NCBI RefSeq assembly: GCF_028476545.1
Contig: NW_026731639.1
Coordinates: 576,501 to 640,500, forward strand
Length of the DNA: 64,000 bases
DNA from: Physella acuta
Taxonomy: Eukaryota; Mollusca; Gastropoda; Physidae
Direction: 5' to 3'
A program made the position numbers and the translations under genes. The notes under the pieces are model-generated. The model did not search any database. It saw nothing but the letters and a program-made list of their open reading frames with translations, and was not told where the DNA came from. Shown here piece after piece: positions 32,255-47,244 of the stretch (its first letter is position 1; each line of letters opens with the position of its first letter).

Positions 32255-33693
32255 GGCAGGGCCAGGCTACAGAGGGGCGAGGTTATGGCCCAAGAAACAA
32301 AATGATGGGAGTCTGTCCCGAAATGATGATTACGATCGGGGACATCGCGGTGAAGGCAATTGTGGATACAGGCTCCCAGGTGACGACAATTACGGAACAA
32401 TTTTACACCAAATGGATGAAAGGAAGAGACCATGGTTTAAGGTCTGACACATGCATGCGCCTGACGGCAGCTAATGGACTAACCATTCCATACTGTGGTT
32501 ATTTTCTGGCGGATGTCGTGGTGGCGGGACATAGGTTGAAGCAGGTTGGGGTGTTCGTTACGAAACACAACCTAGAGACAAATGTGTCAAATATACCTTG
32601 CCTGTTGGGCATGAATATCCTTGGCCAGTTGCCAGAATTTCTTACAAATATTGTCGGATCGCCCACACCAGGTCGGGGATCCAAGTTGGCCAGGTTTGCC
32701 AAGACCAGAGGAAGGACATCAGTCCCGGCAAACACGGTCAAGGCAATCACATTACAAATTGGGGATAGAAGCGTGAATGGTGAGGTGATGATAGAACCAT
32801 GTGGCGCCGCACTGAGGGCAGGCGTCGTGTTACTGCGGACATATACATCAGCGGAAAATGGACTGGTTCTAGGGTTAGTGGCAAATGTTTTGGATGAGGA
32901 AATTTTTATACCGCCCAACACTCTGGTAGGAGTACAACAGAACGTCAAAGAAAAAAAGTCGCCACAGTACATCGAACTGATCAACACCAGCAATAATGAA
33001 GTAACAATTAGGTCGGTCAATGTGACGGCCGGGGTGAAGAAAAAGGGTGGCCGATCATATACATTCCCGGAAACTGAGGACCCAAAATTAAATGAATTGC
33101 TGAATAAATACAGGGATATATTTGCCTCGTACGAGGGTGATTTGGGGTACACGGAAGTAATAAAACACCAGATACCCTTACTGCAAGACAAGCCGGTGGC
33201 GCAACCCTATCGAAGATTACCACCAAGTCACTACTCGGCGGTAAAAGCACACCTGAATGATCTACTAAAAAAGGGAATTATTACAACCAGCACAAGCCCG
33301 TATGCGGCACCAATTGTAGTGGTAAAAAAGAAGTCAGGGGAGATAAGACTGTGTTGTGATTACCGGAAATTGAACAATATCACAAGAAGGGATGCATTCC
33401 CCTTGCCTCGTATTGATGAATGTCTTGATGCGTTGGGGGGAGCAAGATTTTTTTCTACCTTGGATTTGGCTAGTGGCTACCACCAAGTGGCCATGCACCC
33501 CAACGATCAACATAAGACTGCATTTATTTCTCCACTAGGACTGTACGAGTGGACCCGTATGCCGTTTGGTTTAACTAATGCGCCTGCTACATTCCAGCGA
33601 GTAATGCAGAGTGCTATGAGTGACTTTCTATTTCAAATAATGTTGGTGTACTTGGATGATATACTAGTTTACTCAAAAACTTGGGAGGACCAT

Positions 33694-33984
33694 TGTTACG
33701 GGTCAGTTGTAGGTTAGACTAGAATAGGATAGAATGATCTAGAATTAGGGGAGAGTGAGTATGTGAGTTGAGTTTACCCTAGAATATTGTTAACCCCGGT
33801 GTGTTTGTGTATTGTTATCCCAAGGTCGAATGCGGTATAAAAGCTGGAGTGAATGGTTGTCAGGGTTAGTTAGTTGGCAGGGTTAGGTCGAGGGCTATGT
33901 TGTAATGTGATATGTGAGACCTAATAAACGTATCGAACGTTAACCCGAGTCGTTCTTGAATTCGAATCTAACCTGGACGTAACA
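33694..33984 (+). repeat. 5' LTR of the nested element
   Basis: 291 bp with a TATA-like gtataaaagc and an AATAAA signal (taataaacg) in the usual order. It looks identical to the copy at 36433-36723. Confidence 0.9.
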
Positions 33985-33989
33985 ACTGG

Positions 33990-35090
33990 TGGCCAGTATT
34001 AAAGTAAAGATAGCGCAATCATCAGAACGTCATTACCACTGGATGTCACCATCACTAGACGTCACCATCGCTAGACGTCACCATCACTAGACGTCATCAT
34101 CACTGGACTATACCATCCTGGGACCATCAGAACGTCAGTACCACTGGGAGTCACCATCACTAGACGTCACCATCGCTAGACGTCACCATCACTAGACGTC
34201 ATCATCACTGGACTATACCATCCTGGGTCCTTACCTGAACAGAAAGTCGCAATCAGAACGTCATTACCACTGGACGTCAACACCACTAGACGTCACCATC
34301 GCTAGACGTCACCATCACTTGACGTCATCATCACTGGACTATACCATCCTGGGACCTTACCTGAACAGAAAGTCGCAATCAGAACGTCATTACCACTGGA
34401 CGTCACCACCACTAGACGTCACCATCGCTAGACGTCACCATCACTAGACGTCATCATCACTGGACTATACCATCCTGGGACCTTACCTGAACAGAAAGTC
34501 GCAATCAGAACGTCATTACCACTGGACGTCACCACCACTAGACGTCACCATCCTGAGACCTTACCAGAACAGAAAGTCGCAATCAGAACGTCATTACCAC
34601 TGGACGTCACCACCACTAGACGTCACCATCGCTAGACGTCACCATCACTAGACGTCATCATCACTGGACGTCATCATCACTGGACTATACCAACCTGGGA
34701 CCTTACCTGAACAGAAAGTCGCAATCAGAACGTCATTACCACTGGACGTCACCACCACTAGACGTCACCATCCTGAGACCTTACCTGAACAGAAAGTCGC
34801 AATCAGAACGTCATTACCACTGGACGTCAACACCACTAGACGTCACCATCCTGAGACCTTACCAGAACAGAAAGTCGCCATCACTGGGTTCTACCATCCT
34901 TGGACTTTATCAGAACAGGAAGTCGCCATCACGGGATTCTACCATCTTTGGACTTTATCAGAACAGAAAGTCGCCATCACTGGGTTCTACCATCCTTGGA
35001 CTTTATCAGAACAGAAAGTCGCCATCACTGGACTCTACCATCCTGGGATTTTACCAGCACAGAACCTTGCCGTCACAGGACTTTTGTCTT
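33990..35090 (+). repeat. Tandem-repeat leader inside the nested element
   Basis: A higher-order array: short units (actagacgtcaccatcg) are grouped into blocks of roughly 65-130 bp that also contain ccttacctgaacagaaagtc and cagaacgtcattaccac. The last part (34870-35040) uses a variant block. It lies between the 5' LTR and the gag-like region. Confidence 0.85.
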
Positions 35091-36432
35091 TGTCGATCCA
35101 GGTCTTCGTCTTCACATGACCCGGCCATTACAGGATTTACCATTGTTTTTGAAGGGCTAAAGTAGGGGAAGGGACTACTACAACAGATTTGTATTTGAGG
35201 TAAGTGTTTTTGAATTAGTCTGGGGCACGGTACTCACAACCGGTGATTACCCTTGCCTAACATTATATTGGGTATTACAATTTTGGCATCCAATCCTAAG
35301 TGGATAAGGTGAGATGGCTAGCGAAGGCTTAACGCTAGAGCATTTTATAGCGTTAGGGGAAAGATGTAAACTAGAGGGAAGGGAGCTGTTGGAATGGGCT
35401 GAGACTAAATTGTTAGAGGCGGAGGCTAAGGCTAGGCAGCAGGCTGAAAGGGACGAGAGGGCTACTGACACCAGAGAGAAACAAGGTAAACAAAATCTTA
35501 AACGTAGCAATACCCACCACAAAGAAAGAGGTAAGATCATTAGTGGGTCTTATAGGGTATTATGCTAAATTTATACCAGAATTCAGCGAGGCCAACGCAA
35601 TACTGACAGACTTGTTAGCAAAGGGTAAACCTGAAAAGGTCGTGTGGTCAGATGAATGTAACCGTGCTTTAAGACTGGTCCAAAAACACTTGAACTCAGA
35701 ACCATTTCTTATTTTACCTAATATTAATGAGCAATTTATTCTCAGGACCGACGCCTCGTCACGAGGTATCGGGGCAGCCTTGATGCAAATGAGAAATGGG
35801 GTCCTAAGACCAGTAAAATACATCAGTAGAAAACTCCAACCGAGAGAGACTCGGTACTCTACTATAGAAAGAGAGTGCCTAGCAATTGTCTGGGCCACAG
35901 GCAAACTAGCGTTGTATTTATACAACGCTAGCTTTGTACTACAGACGGACCAGCGTGCTCTAAAATACCTTCATAAATGTAGGTTCAATAATGCCAGACT
36001 GACACGCTGGTCCTTACTGCTACAGGAATATAAATTTACTATAGAACACATTCCGGGGAGGGATAATCTTCTAGCGGATTTTTTGTCAAGAAATTTTAAA
36101 TCGGGAGTCTGAGATGTAAATTGTAATTTAAACCACAGATTTGTTTGTTTGTTTTTTTTGCTGTTTTTTTTTTCGGTTATTTTTACTCGGTTGTTTGTCT
36201 TGGATTCATGTACAAAGAGATGTATAAATGCATTATTTATTTACTCTCCTCTTGGTGTAGTATACCTGTCAAATCATAATTTTTTTATTTTTTTTGTTTG
36301 TTTTTTAAAATTATTTTATTTATTTATTTATCTATTTTGTCTCTGTTTGTTTTCGCCCTCTAGGTTAACTTAGGATTTGGGGATTTAGTTAGTATTTGTA
36401 GTATGTACTACAAATACTTGGGTGGGGGGTAG

Positions 36433-36723
36433 TGTTACGGGTCAGTTGTAGGTTAGACTAGAATAGGATAGAATGATCTAGAATTAGGGGAGAGTGAGTA
36501 TGTGAGTTGAGTTTACCCTAGAATATTGTTAACCCCGGTGTGTTTGTGTATTGTTATCCCAAGGTCGAATGCGGTATAAAAGCTGGAGTGAATGGTTGTC
36601 AGGGTTAGTTAGTTGGCAGGGTTAGGTCGAGGGCTATGTTGTAATGTGATATGTGAGACCTAATAAACGTATCGAACGTTAACCCGAGTCGTTCTTGAAT
36701 TCGAATCTAACCTGGACGTAACA
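36433..36723 (+). repeat. 3' LTR of the nested element
   Basis: 291 bp, apparently identical to 33694-33984, followed by the target duplication accat. Confidence 0.9.
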
Positions 36724-39533
36724 ACCATCTAGAAAGATTAGAACAAGTGTTTCTCCGTCTTAGAGAGATAGGAGTAAAGCTGAACCCGGACAAATGCGGC
36801 TTCGGTCTGAAATCGGTACGTTTTTTGGGTTATGTGATTTCGCCTGATGGCATCGCCACTGACCCAGATAAAATTGCAGCTGTTAAAGAATGGAAACAGC
36901 CAACAACCACAGTAGAGGTCAGACCATTCTTGGGCTTTGCTTCCTATTATAGAAAATTTGTACCTGGTTTTGCAAAAATTGCCGCACCGTTGCATGACTT
37001 GGTAAACAAAATGACAAAGAAACACAGTAAGGAGAAAAAGAAAGGCAAAACACAACTGATAGGTGAATCATGGACTGAGGAATGCCTGAAATCGTTTAAG
37101 CTACTGAAAAATGCTTTAACCGAGGCGCCGATATTGGGATACGCGGACTTTGACAAACCATTTCGGTTAGAAATTGACGCCAGCTCTAAAGGTCTGGGAG
37201 CTGTACTATCACAACAACAACAACAAGGTTTCAGGGTTATTGCGTATGCCAGTCGAGCTCTGAAGGAATCAGAGAAGAACATGACAAATTACAGCGCCAT
37301 GAAACTAGAACTTTTGACATTAAAATGGGCTGTGACTGAAAAATTCAGGGACTATCTATTAGGTGCTAAATGTGTGGTATACACTGACAATAACCCCCTC
37401 AGTCACCTACAGACAGCAAAGTTGGGATCCATCGAACAGCGATGGGCAGCAGAATTGGCACTCTTTGACCTGGAGATAAAATATCGCCCGGGGCGGTCCA
37501 ATGGCAATGCGGACGCTTTATCAAGGAATCCTTACGAGAGACCGGGCGATGAGGAAGAAACGCTGACAGGAATATGTGAGGTCAGAGCGTCAACAGATAT
37601 CCCTCACGGGGTACAAGTGATGCAAAACGGGCAGACCGGGGTGGAGCACATATCCAAAGAGCCCCGTCATATTGACATTAGTGATTTTAATTGCCTTAAT
37701 AATAAACAGATAAGAGATGCCCAGAGAACGGATAGTGGGTTACAACCGCTATTGAAATACGTCCAGGAACAAAAATTCCCAAGAAAAAGGGAAAGAGAAC
37801 AATTTGGTCGGGAAACAAAGAAACTACTGAGTCAGTGGGACCGTCTCAGTATAATGGATGGTGTTCTCATGCGGAGAATTCATGACCAAATAGACGGGAC
37901 AATACACCAGGTGGTGGTGCCTGGACAGTTACGAGAAGAAGTGCTAAGGTTGGCACATGACAGGGCAGGACACCAGGGTCAGGACAGGACGCACAAAATA
38001 TTACGACGGCGGTGTTACTGGCCCAATATGGAGATGGAGGTCAAACGCCATTGTGAGGCGTGTGTGAGGTGTCAGCATGCGAAAATGCCAGTTGTCAAAA
38101 TGAGACAGCCATCAGGACACTTACTGGCGACAAAACCACTAGAGATTGTGGCTATGGACTTTACGTCGTTGGAGCAATCATCGGATGGGACGGAACATGT
38201 GTTGGTAATGACTGATGTATTCACCAAATGGACTGTGGCGGTGCCCACACGAGATCAGACGGCCAAAACAGTGGCAAAGGTCTTAATAGAACATTGGTTC
38301 ATCAAATATGGCATACCAAGACAATTACACTGACCAAGGAAGGGCCTTCGAGTCAGAAGTAATTAACCAACTGTGCAGCCACTACGGGATCAACAAATAT
38401 AGAACAACCACATTTAATCCGAAAGGAAACGGACAGTGCGAACGGTTCAATCGCAGCATGCATGATTTGCTGCGTACTCTAGAGCCTGAACAGAAAAAAC
38501 GTTGGCCTGATTTTCTCCCAGAGTTGGTATATCTATACAACTGCACCCCCCATGCCACAACCGGCTTTTCGCCACACATGTTACTGTTCGGACGGGAGGC
38601 TCGACTCCCTCTTGACTTGTTCCTAGGAAAAAAGGAAAGTATGACTGGCTCATACACCGCACTAGAATATGTGAATGAACATATGAGACGAATTAGAGAA
38701 ATGTACAGGGTGGTACAGGAAAGACTAGAACATGAAGCACGGCGAAGAGAACCGCCGGTACAGACAAAGGACCCGCCACTCAAACTGAACGACAGGGTAT
38801 TACTGCGTAGCCACCCGTTAGGCAGAAACAAAATCCACGACCTCTGGGGACAGGAGATATGGCAAGTCGTGGAGATGCCTAAAATAGCCGGTGGCCCCTT
38901 TAAAATAAGACCCATCAATCACACCAAACAGGATCGGTGGGCGAATATTGCTCAATTAAAGAAATATTGGCATAGTCAAGAAGAGCAGTTACACACAGAG
39001 AAACCTAAGACAATTAGGGAACCGGAAATTACAACGGAAATTCACATACCCATCCCGGAACCATGTCACCATCAACAGCACAACAGCGATACACAAGGGG
39101 AGGATAACGGCAACAATGAGGATCCCGGTCCTTCCAGAAGCAGAGAGACAGTAGAACAGCAGATAAGTGGTCCGCGGAGAAGTTTGAGAAACAGAAAGAA
39201 TACGAAATTTTTCGTCAGCAACCATCAATTCTTTCATGGTCGCGCTGGTATGAGAACAGACTGTTCAAAAAGCTATAAAACTGAACTGGTGAAGGCACCA
39301 AACGAAAAAAGGTGGATGTGAATTCTAGAACTGTTTTGTGTCTGAGGAAGATGATGTAGACACATTTGATATGTGAAATAGGGATAACTGTCAATCTTAT
39401 ACGAATATGACGACATTGACAGTGAGTGGAACAATACATTTTTTTTTTTTATGGTGGTGCGTTTGACTTTGAAGGACTGCACCTGCCAAGCGTTGTTTGT
39501 GGTTGATAACACACAAAAAAAGGCAGGGGTGGA

Positions 39534-40271
39534 TGTAACTAGTGGAAGTTACCAGAGACATAGGAACGCATTACAGTCTGACGCAATAGTGCAGGTGTTG
39601 GCTGATAACGATCACAAAGCCAAGGCGTAGTATTTTGGGAAGCGATACGATAAGAACGCAATACGGTCTGTCAACTTTGATGTGACAGGATGCAGATGGT
39701 TTATTAATCGGACTGTACGTCAGAGCTGCGCAATTAATATTCTGAGGCATCGATTACGAATACGGATACGAGTACGGATACGATTACGAATACGATTACT
39801 GATACGAAGGGATATATAGGAAGGCGACTGCTGAGAACGAGTCAGTCAGTCAGTCAGTCAGTCAGTCAGGCAGTCAGTCAGTCAGTCAGTCAGTCAGTCA
39901 GTCAGACAGTATCAATTTGGTTACTGAACGGTGCAGACGTATTGTGTTAATAGGGACGATAGACATGTGCATTCAGTTATATGAAGACTAGTGAGGACGG
40001 TGGGGGTCAGTTGATTCAGACTATTATTGTGAAGCATTTCTTTTGATTCATTATATTATTGTGAAGCATTTCTTTTGATTCATGTAATAAAAGGATCAAT
40101 AGTGAACCTGCATCTTCGAGTATCTATACTGTGGTCGATGTTGTGTAGAATGAGTGGTTAGACTCGTTAACATTTGGCACTACAAGCAAATAGACTCGTT
40201 ACATTTGGCGTTGTCGAGCAGTGGAACTGTTCGGTAACATTTGGCGTTGTCGAGCAGTGGAACTGTTTGGT

Positions 40272-40275
<4 letters not shown>
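39534..40275 (+). repeat. 3' LTR of the outer gypsy element
   Basis: 742 bp, preceded by the purine-rich tract aaaaaaaggcaggggtgga. By eye I noted one base difference from the 5' LTR (cataggaacg versus cataagaacg). Confidence 0.9.

Positions 40276-40356
<81 letters not shown>
40276..40356. repeat. (TA)n tract right of the LTR element
   Basis: The right half of the (TA)n tract that received the gypsy insertion. Confidence 0.9.
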
Positions 40357-40358
<2 letters not shown>

Positions 40359-40684
40359 TCATATGTATATAAAACGTGCTTATTTATATAAAATATTTTC
40401 TGATTAGCAAGATCTAATAGACATGAGCTGATACACATTCATGCTTTCTTACGTGTTTCTGACAAACGGCGTCACGTGAAACTAAATTTAAATTACTTGA
40501 TATAAGCTAAGGGATACTAAATTTAACTCTCTGAAACTGACCGTGATGTTGTCAACATCTTTTTATTTTTTCCTACTAAGACGAATGCGAAATACTAGAG
40601 AAAAAAAAATCTTAACTGGCGTGCAATGTCGTGACTAGAGTCAATAGATCTTAGACGGGTGGTGCTAGGTGAATAGTACTGGGT

Positions 40685-40915
40685 CATTATTACAGGGACA
40701 CTAACACAGGGCCATTACTACGGGCCATTAACATAGGACCATTACTACAGGGCCATTACTACAGGGCCATTATTAAATAGCAATTAATACAGGACCAATA
40801 ACATAGGGTCATTACTACAGGGCTATTACTAAAAGGCTATTAATATAGGACCACCACTTTATAGCCATTACTACAGGACCATCACTAAAGGGCCGTTACT
40901 ACATCAACTATTATG
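40685..40915. repeat. Degenerate about 15-bp repeat
   Basis: Diverged copies of gggccattactacag, interspersed with variants such as aggaccattactaca. Confidence 0.6.
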
Positions 40916-41088
40916 GGATTATCGCTCGGGTTAACCCCCAAAACAACAAACGAATGGTTCTGTTTTCTAATCAAAATAAACTGGTACCATTAGCTTTAGA
41001 TATGAAAGGTTTGAAAACAAACAACAACAAATACTGATACAGAGGTGGTGAAATTAAGGATGACTAAACTAACGTCACTGTTGATAGC

Positions 41089-42358
41089 GGGTCTACGACA
41101 AATTCCCGAAAGACATTTGCCCGAATGCCGTTTGCCCGAAGGCCGATTTCCCGAATGGACACTTGCCCGAATGCGACAAATGCCCGAATGGACACTTGCC
41201 CGAATGCGACAAACCCCCGAATGGACACTTGCCCGAATGCGACAAATGCCCGAATGGACACTTGCCCGAATGCGACAAATGCCCGAACGGACACTTGCCC
41301 GAATGGGACAAATGCCCGAATGGACACTTGCCCGAATGCGACAAATGCCCGAATGCCACTTGCCCGAAGGCCGTTTGCCCGAAAAATGTTAACATTATAT
41401 ATTACTAAATAATCATTCGTAATCAATTTAAATTTAAAATGTTGGTAAACAAAACACATCTACGCAAAAAGAAAGTGAAAAAAATAATATTATATATTAC
41501 CACGCAGACATTTTAAATTAATTTGTATTTGATATTTAAAAAGTGTAGAAACATACTTTCTCTTTTATATATGAAATTAGACAAAAATACAATTTTCATT
41601 CATCTCCGGATTTTAAAATGCGTTTTGCTTTCTTTATTAAGTAATCGCTTCAACACATTGTCTTAACAAGGTGCATTAAATGGAAATCAAACATATTTGA
41701 CTACGTTTAGTTTTTAAATGTGCCACCTAGACCTCGCCTCATTCTTTTGTCAAATGATCACCACACAAGTTAAGCATTATAAGATAAACAAACAAACTCG
41801 CCTCTGTTCAATGTTGCGAGCCGACGCGCCGCCTACGCCGTGTTATAAAAGCTATATAACCACCGCAACACGTGGGCTAAACAAGGTGTTCGAAACATTC
41901 ATCAAAAGAATGTTAGAACACCGCCGCCAACATCACCTTACATTTATTGAAGAATAAAGTTTTTCTTACTGCACTTTCTCAGTTTTGAAAAAAAAAATAA
42001 AAGCTAAATTTAAAAATGTAAACAACTTTGTTTTATGCTTAGAATTGTGTTTATAATCAAAATTTCAAACTTAAATTGATTAAATAATGTCTATATGGAA
42101 ATATTATTTATTATCTAATATTAACATTTTTCGGGCAAACGGCCTTCGGGCAAGTGGCATTCGGGCATTTGTCGCATTCGGGCAAGTGTCCATTCGGGCA
42201 TTTGTCCCATTCGGGCAAGTGTCCATTCGGGCATTTGTCGCATTCGGGCAAGTGTCCATTCGGGCATTTGTCGCATTCGTGCAAGTGTCCATTCGGGAAA
42301 TCGGCCTTCGGGCGAACGGCATTCGGGCAAGTGTCTTTCGGGAAAACGTCCGGCTCCC
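41089..42358. mobile_element. Foldback/Mutator-like element, 9-bp target duplication
   Basis: A 1,270-bp element flanked by the perfect 9-bp direct repeat gttgatagc (41080-41088 and 42359-42367). The two arms (about 41089-41395 and 42122-42358) are inverted copies built from tandem phrases (acttgcccgaatgcgac, aaatgcccgaatgg), starting GGG with a shared TTCCCGAAAGACA a little inside. The 9-bp duplication points to the Mutator superfamily. Tandem-repeat arms are known from Drosophila foldback elements. The 730-bp centre lacks a transposase. Confidence 0.85.
41718..41957 (+). CDS. Small ORF inside the foldback element
   Basis: A 79-codon frame ending HHLTFIEE, with an in-frame Met at 41811 just upstream of a TATA-like ttataaaagctatataa (41843). 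The stop codon overlaps an AATAAA (gaagaataaag). I do not recognise the protein. It may be captured host sequence or a chance frame. Confidence 0.25.
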   Translation: MCHLDLASFFCQMITTQVKHYKINKQTRLCSMLRADAPPTPCYKSYITTATRGLNKVFETFIKRMLEHRRQHHLTFIEE

Positions 42359-42367
42359 GTTGATAGC

Positions 42368-45252
<2,885 letters not shown>

Positions 45253-45474
45253 GTAAAGTTCCCCTTCCAAGTCTGACGGTCTCGGGGGCAAGAGAAGTAG
45301 AGTTCACCTGTTTCTGTGACCTCTGCAAATGAAGGGATAGCGTAATCAGCACTTAACGTGAGGTACCCATAAGAACTTGGTGGACTCAGGGACGGTCTAC
45401 TGAATTGAACCCGGATTCGAACTCGAGACTTACGGGTTAGCAGTCTAGCTCTGTACCGTTAAGCCACTCCGTTA
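45253..45474 (-). mobile_element. tRNA-derived SINE, near full length
   Basis: Read on the minus strand it has the tRNA-like head (gagtggcttaacgg, box-B-like gttcgaatccggg), the body with gtccaccaagttcttatgg and the tail gtgaactctacttctc. It aligns throughout with the copy at 22491. Confidence 0.85.
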
Positions 45475-45950
45475 AAATGACAACACATTCGTCAATTCTA
45501 ACAAACTTCAGTAAAAGAAGTCCAAACAGGATACATTCTCCAACCAACAAGATCTAATAGAAAAAAAAACCCAACTAAAATGTAACCGACCGACCCCAAT
45601 TTCCGGTAATTTATTAACCAATAACAGTCCCTCACCTTGTATAACCAAGCTAATCCTAACCCGCGGGTTAAAACCAAATCTGTTGAAAGCCCAGCAGATC
45701 TCCAGAGACCCGGATGCTTCAGGACATGCGCAGTGCCAGAAAACAAAAGAGGACTTTGACGCATGTCGGTGGGGTCACTGAGGTGGTCACGGTTCGATGG
45801 CTTGTAATGAGATTGTATCTATTTGACGGAGCTTAATCACCAGGAGAGTCTCTGCTTGAGCTCACAATGGAGTTTATCAGGTGACGCATTAGTCCTGAGC
45901 TGAGCCTGCTGGTTGACAAGGTACGGCGGACAAGTCAACTAAGTTCATGT
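45475..45950. other. Intergenic DNA
   Basis: Unique-looking sequence of moderate GC with no gene seen. Confidence 0.3.
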
Positions 45951-45954
45951 TGTT

Positions 45955-46304
45955 GGTTATAGCATGTGTAGGCTTATCACACATAGGGTTATAGCATGTG
46001 TAGGCTTATCACACATAGGGTTATAGCATGTGTAGGCTTATCACACATAGGGTTATAGCATGTGTAGGCTTATCACACATAGGGTTATAGCATGTGAAGG
46101 CTTATCACACATAGGGTTATAGCATGTGTAGGCTTATCACACATAGGGTTATAGCAAGTGTAGGCTTATCACACATAGGGTTATAGCATGTGTAGGCTTA
46201 TCACACATAGGGTTATAGCATGTGAAGGCTTATCACACATAGGGTTATAGCATGTGAAGGCTTATCACACATAGGGTTATAGCATATGTAGGCTTATCAC
46301 ACAT
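45955..46304. repeat. 32-bp tandem repeat, about 11 copies
   Basis: Nearly identical units of ggttatagcatgtgtagg and cttatcacacatag. Within a unit tgtgta and tcacaca are partly complementary, so each copy can form a small hairpin. Confidence 0.95.
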
Positions 46305-46341
46305 GGATGGATCACGTAACACAAAACCAGTTTCGCGCAAT

Positions 46342-46477
46342 CAGAGTTTCTTCCCGCTCCCCCACCCCGAAGAAAGTCTACCGCCCCCCCCCCCCCCCCA
46401 AACGAAATGAAATTTACATTGAAAATATATACTTCCCCCCGAAAATTTCAAGAGAAAAAAGTCTGGAAGAAGCATTG
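46342..46477. mobile_element. hAT-like MITE, C/G-tract family
   Basis: A 136-bp element from cagagtttcttcccgc to gtctggaagaagcattg, with a perfect 8-bp duplication cgcgcaat (46334-46341 and 46478-46485). It is the reverse orientation of the G-tract family. Confidence 0.85.
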
Positions 46478-46485
46478 CGCGCAAT

Positions 46486-46705
46486 ACAAAGTCAAATCAA
46501 AATGACAAAATAACATGTCAAAATGAGAAACATTTATTTATAATGTAAGCTAGTGGAAACAAAGCAAACACTTGCGACAGTTTAAAACCTACCAAACAGC
46601 CACAACAAACAAACTACATTGTGTAGTTTAATTTACACGACTAGACAAGGGGGAAGACGGAAAGAGGCTTGTAGCCGCGGCTGATCAAAAGTCGGTTGTT
46701 TAAAT

Positions 46706-46707
<2 letters not shown>
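46486..46707. other. Intergenic DNA
   Basis: AT-rich; no feature recognised. Confidence 0.3.
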
Positions 46708-46741
<34 letters not shown>

Positions 46742-47000
46742 TTAAAATATTTTTATTTTCCATAAAACGAAATACAACTTATTTACAGTAACATACTTTA
46801 CATTTCATTAAATAAATAAGTAGTTATATTAATCATATACAAGAAGAAAGATGAGAGGAAAAACGTACATCTCATAATGTAGTAATGTACATCTTAAATG
46901 CTTGCATTTTTGTTAAGTAATACCTATATAAGCCACTCATATATACAGTGCAGTGTTGATTAAAATAAAAATAGAGTGGAAAAAAAAATAATTATGTTAT
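46708..47000 (-). mobile_element. Retroposed transcript fragment (3' UTR-like)
   Basis: A 30-base T run at the left is followed 14-20 bases later by tttttatttt (AATAAA on the minus strand), then AT-rich non-coding sequence. This is the layout of a processed transcript inserted with its tail to the left. No coding part is recognised. Confidence 0.6.
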
Positions 47001-47008
47001 TGCATACA

Positions 47009-47239
47009 TTTTTTTTTGTGTGCCTCAGACACGTAATTTATAGCGTCAGTTGTGTGTTCGCTTTAGTATTACAGTTTTCATCATCGGCTTGTGAGGACTG
47101 ATACATATTTACAATAGTAGTATTTCTTTCTTACTTGTGGCCTGCTTTCATTCATTTAAGATGGTTTACTTATACATAGATCTAATACAAAACGTCTAAA
47201 TATAAAGAAAAAATAAAAATTAAAAATTGGATGTTAGGG
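47009..47239 (-). mobile_element. R repeat, copy 1
   Basis: T run, then cctcagacacgtaatttat, gcgtcagttgtgtgttcg and a shared sequence through ctaaatataaagaaaaa. It closely matches the copies at 58863 (split) and 63084. On the minus strand it ends in poly(A), like a retroposon or LINE/SINE 3' end. I cannot name the family. Confidence 0.75.
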
Positions 47240-47244
47240 ATTAA

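Larger units (their letters stand above)
33694..36723 (+). mobile_element. Nested short gypsy-type LTR element
   Basis: Two 291-bp LTRs (TGTTACGGG...GTAACA), 33694-33984 and 36433-36723, look identical on reading. A 5-bp target duplication accat lies at 33689-33693 and 36724-36728, inside pol of the outer element. The interior holds a long tandem-repeat leader, a short gag-like reading region (about 35314-35568) and an RNase H-like region of a gypsy pol (about 35543-36112). Most of pol is absent, so it is a shortened copy that must have moved with proteins supplied by others. It is younger than the outer element. Confidence 0.9.
32302..39321 (+). other. pol-like region of the outer gypsy element, interrupted
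   Basis: Approximate parts: aspartic protease with the DTG active-site triad near 32360; reverse transcriptase with YLDD near 33650, split by the nested LTR element; RNase H around 37100-37510; integrase with an HHCC zinc-binding region near 37960-38090 and a catalytic core and C-terminal part reaching about 39300. The parts resemble Ty3/gypsy pol. The region is broken, as stated for the whole element. Confidence 0.85.
30446..40275 (+). mobile_element. Ty3/gypsy LTR retrotransposon, young, with nested insertion
   Basis: The element is bounded by two 742-bp LTRs (TG...CA), 30446-31187 and 39534-40275, that look almost identical on reading, so the insertion is recent. Between them, in order, are a gag-like region with a zinc knuckle and a pol-like region with aspartic protease, reverse transcriptase, RNase H and integrase, followed by a purine-rich tract before the 3' LTR. 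This order (integrase last) places it in Ty3/gypsy. It sits inside a (TA)n tract, so the target duplication cannot be read. It is not whole: another LTR element is inserted in pol, and about one further interruption is present. No envelope-like region was seen. Confidence 0.92.

Noticed and set aside
41045-41459. Repetitive frames with ECDKCPNGHLP-type text resembling a zinc-finger protein
   Set aside because: They come from the tandem phrase arms of the foldback element, appear in several frames and recur inverted at 42104-42437.
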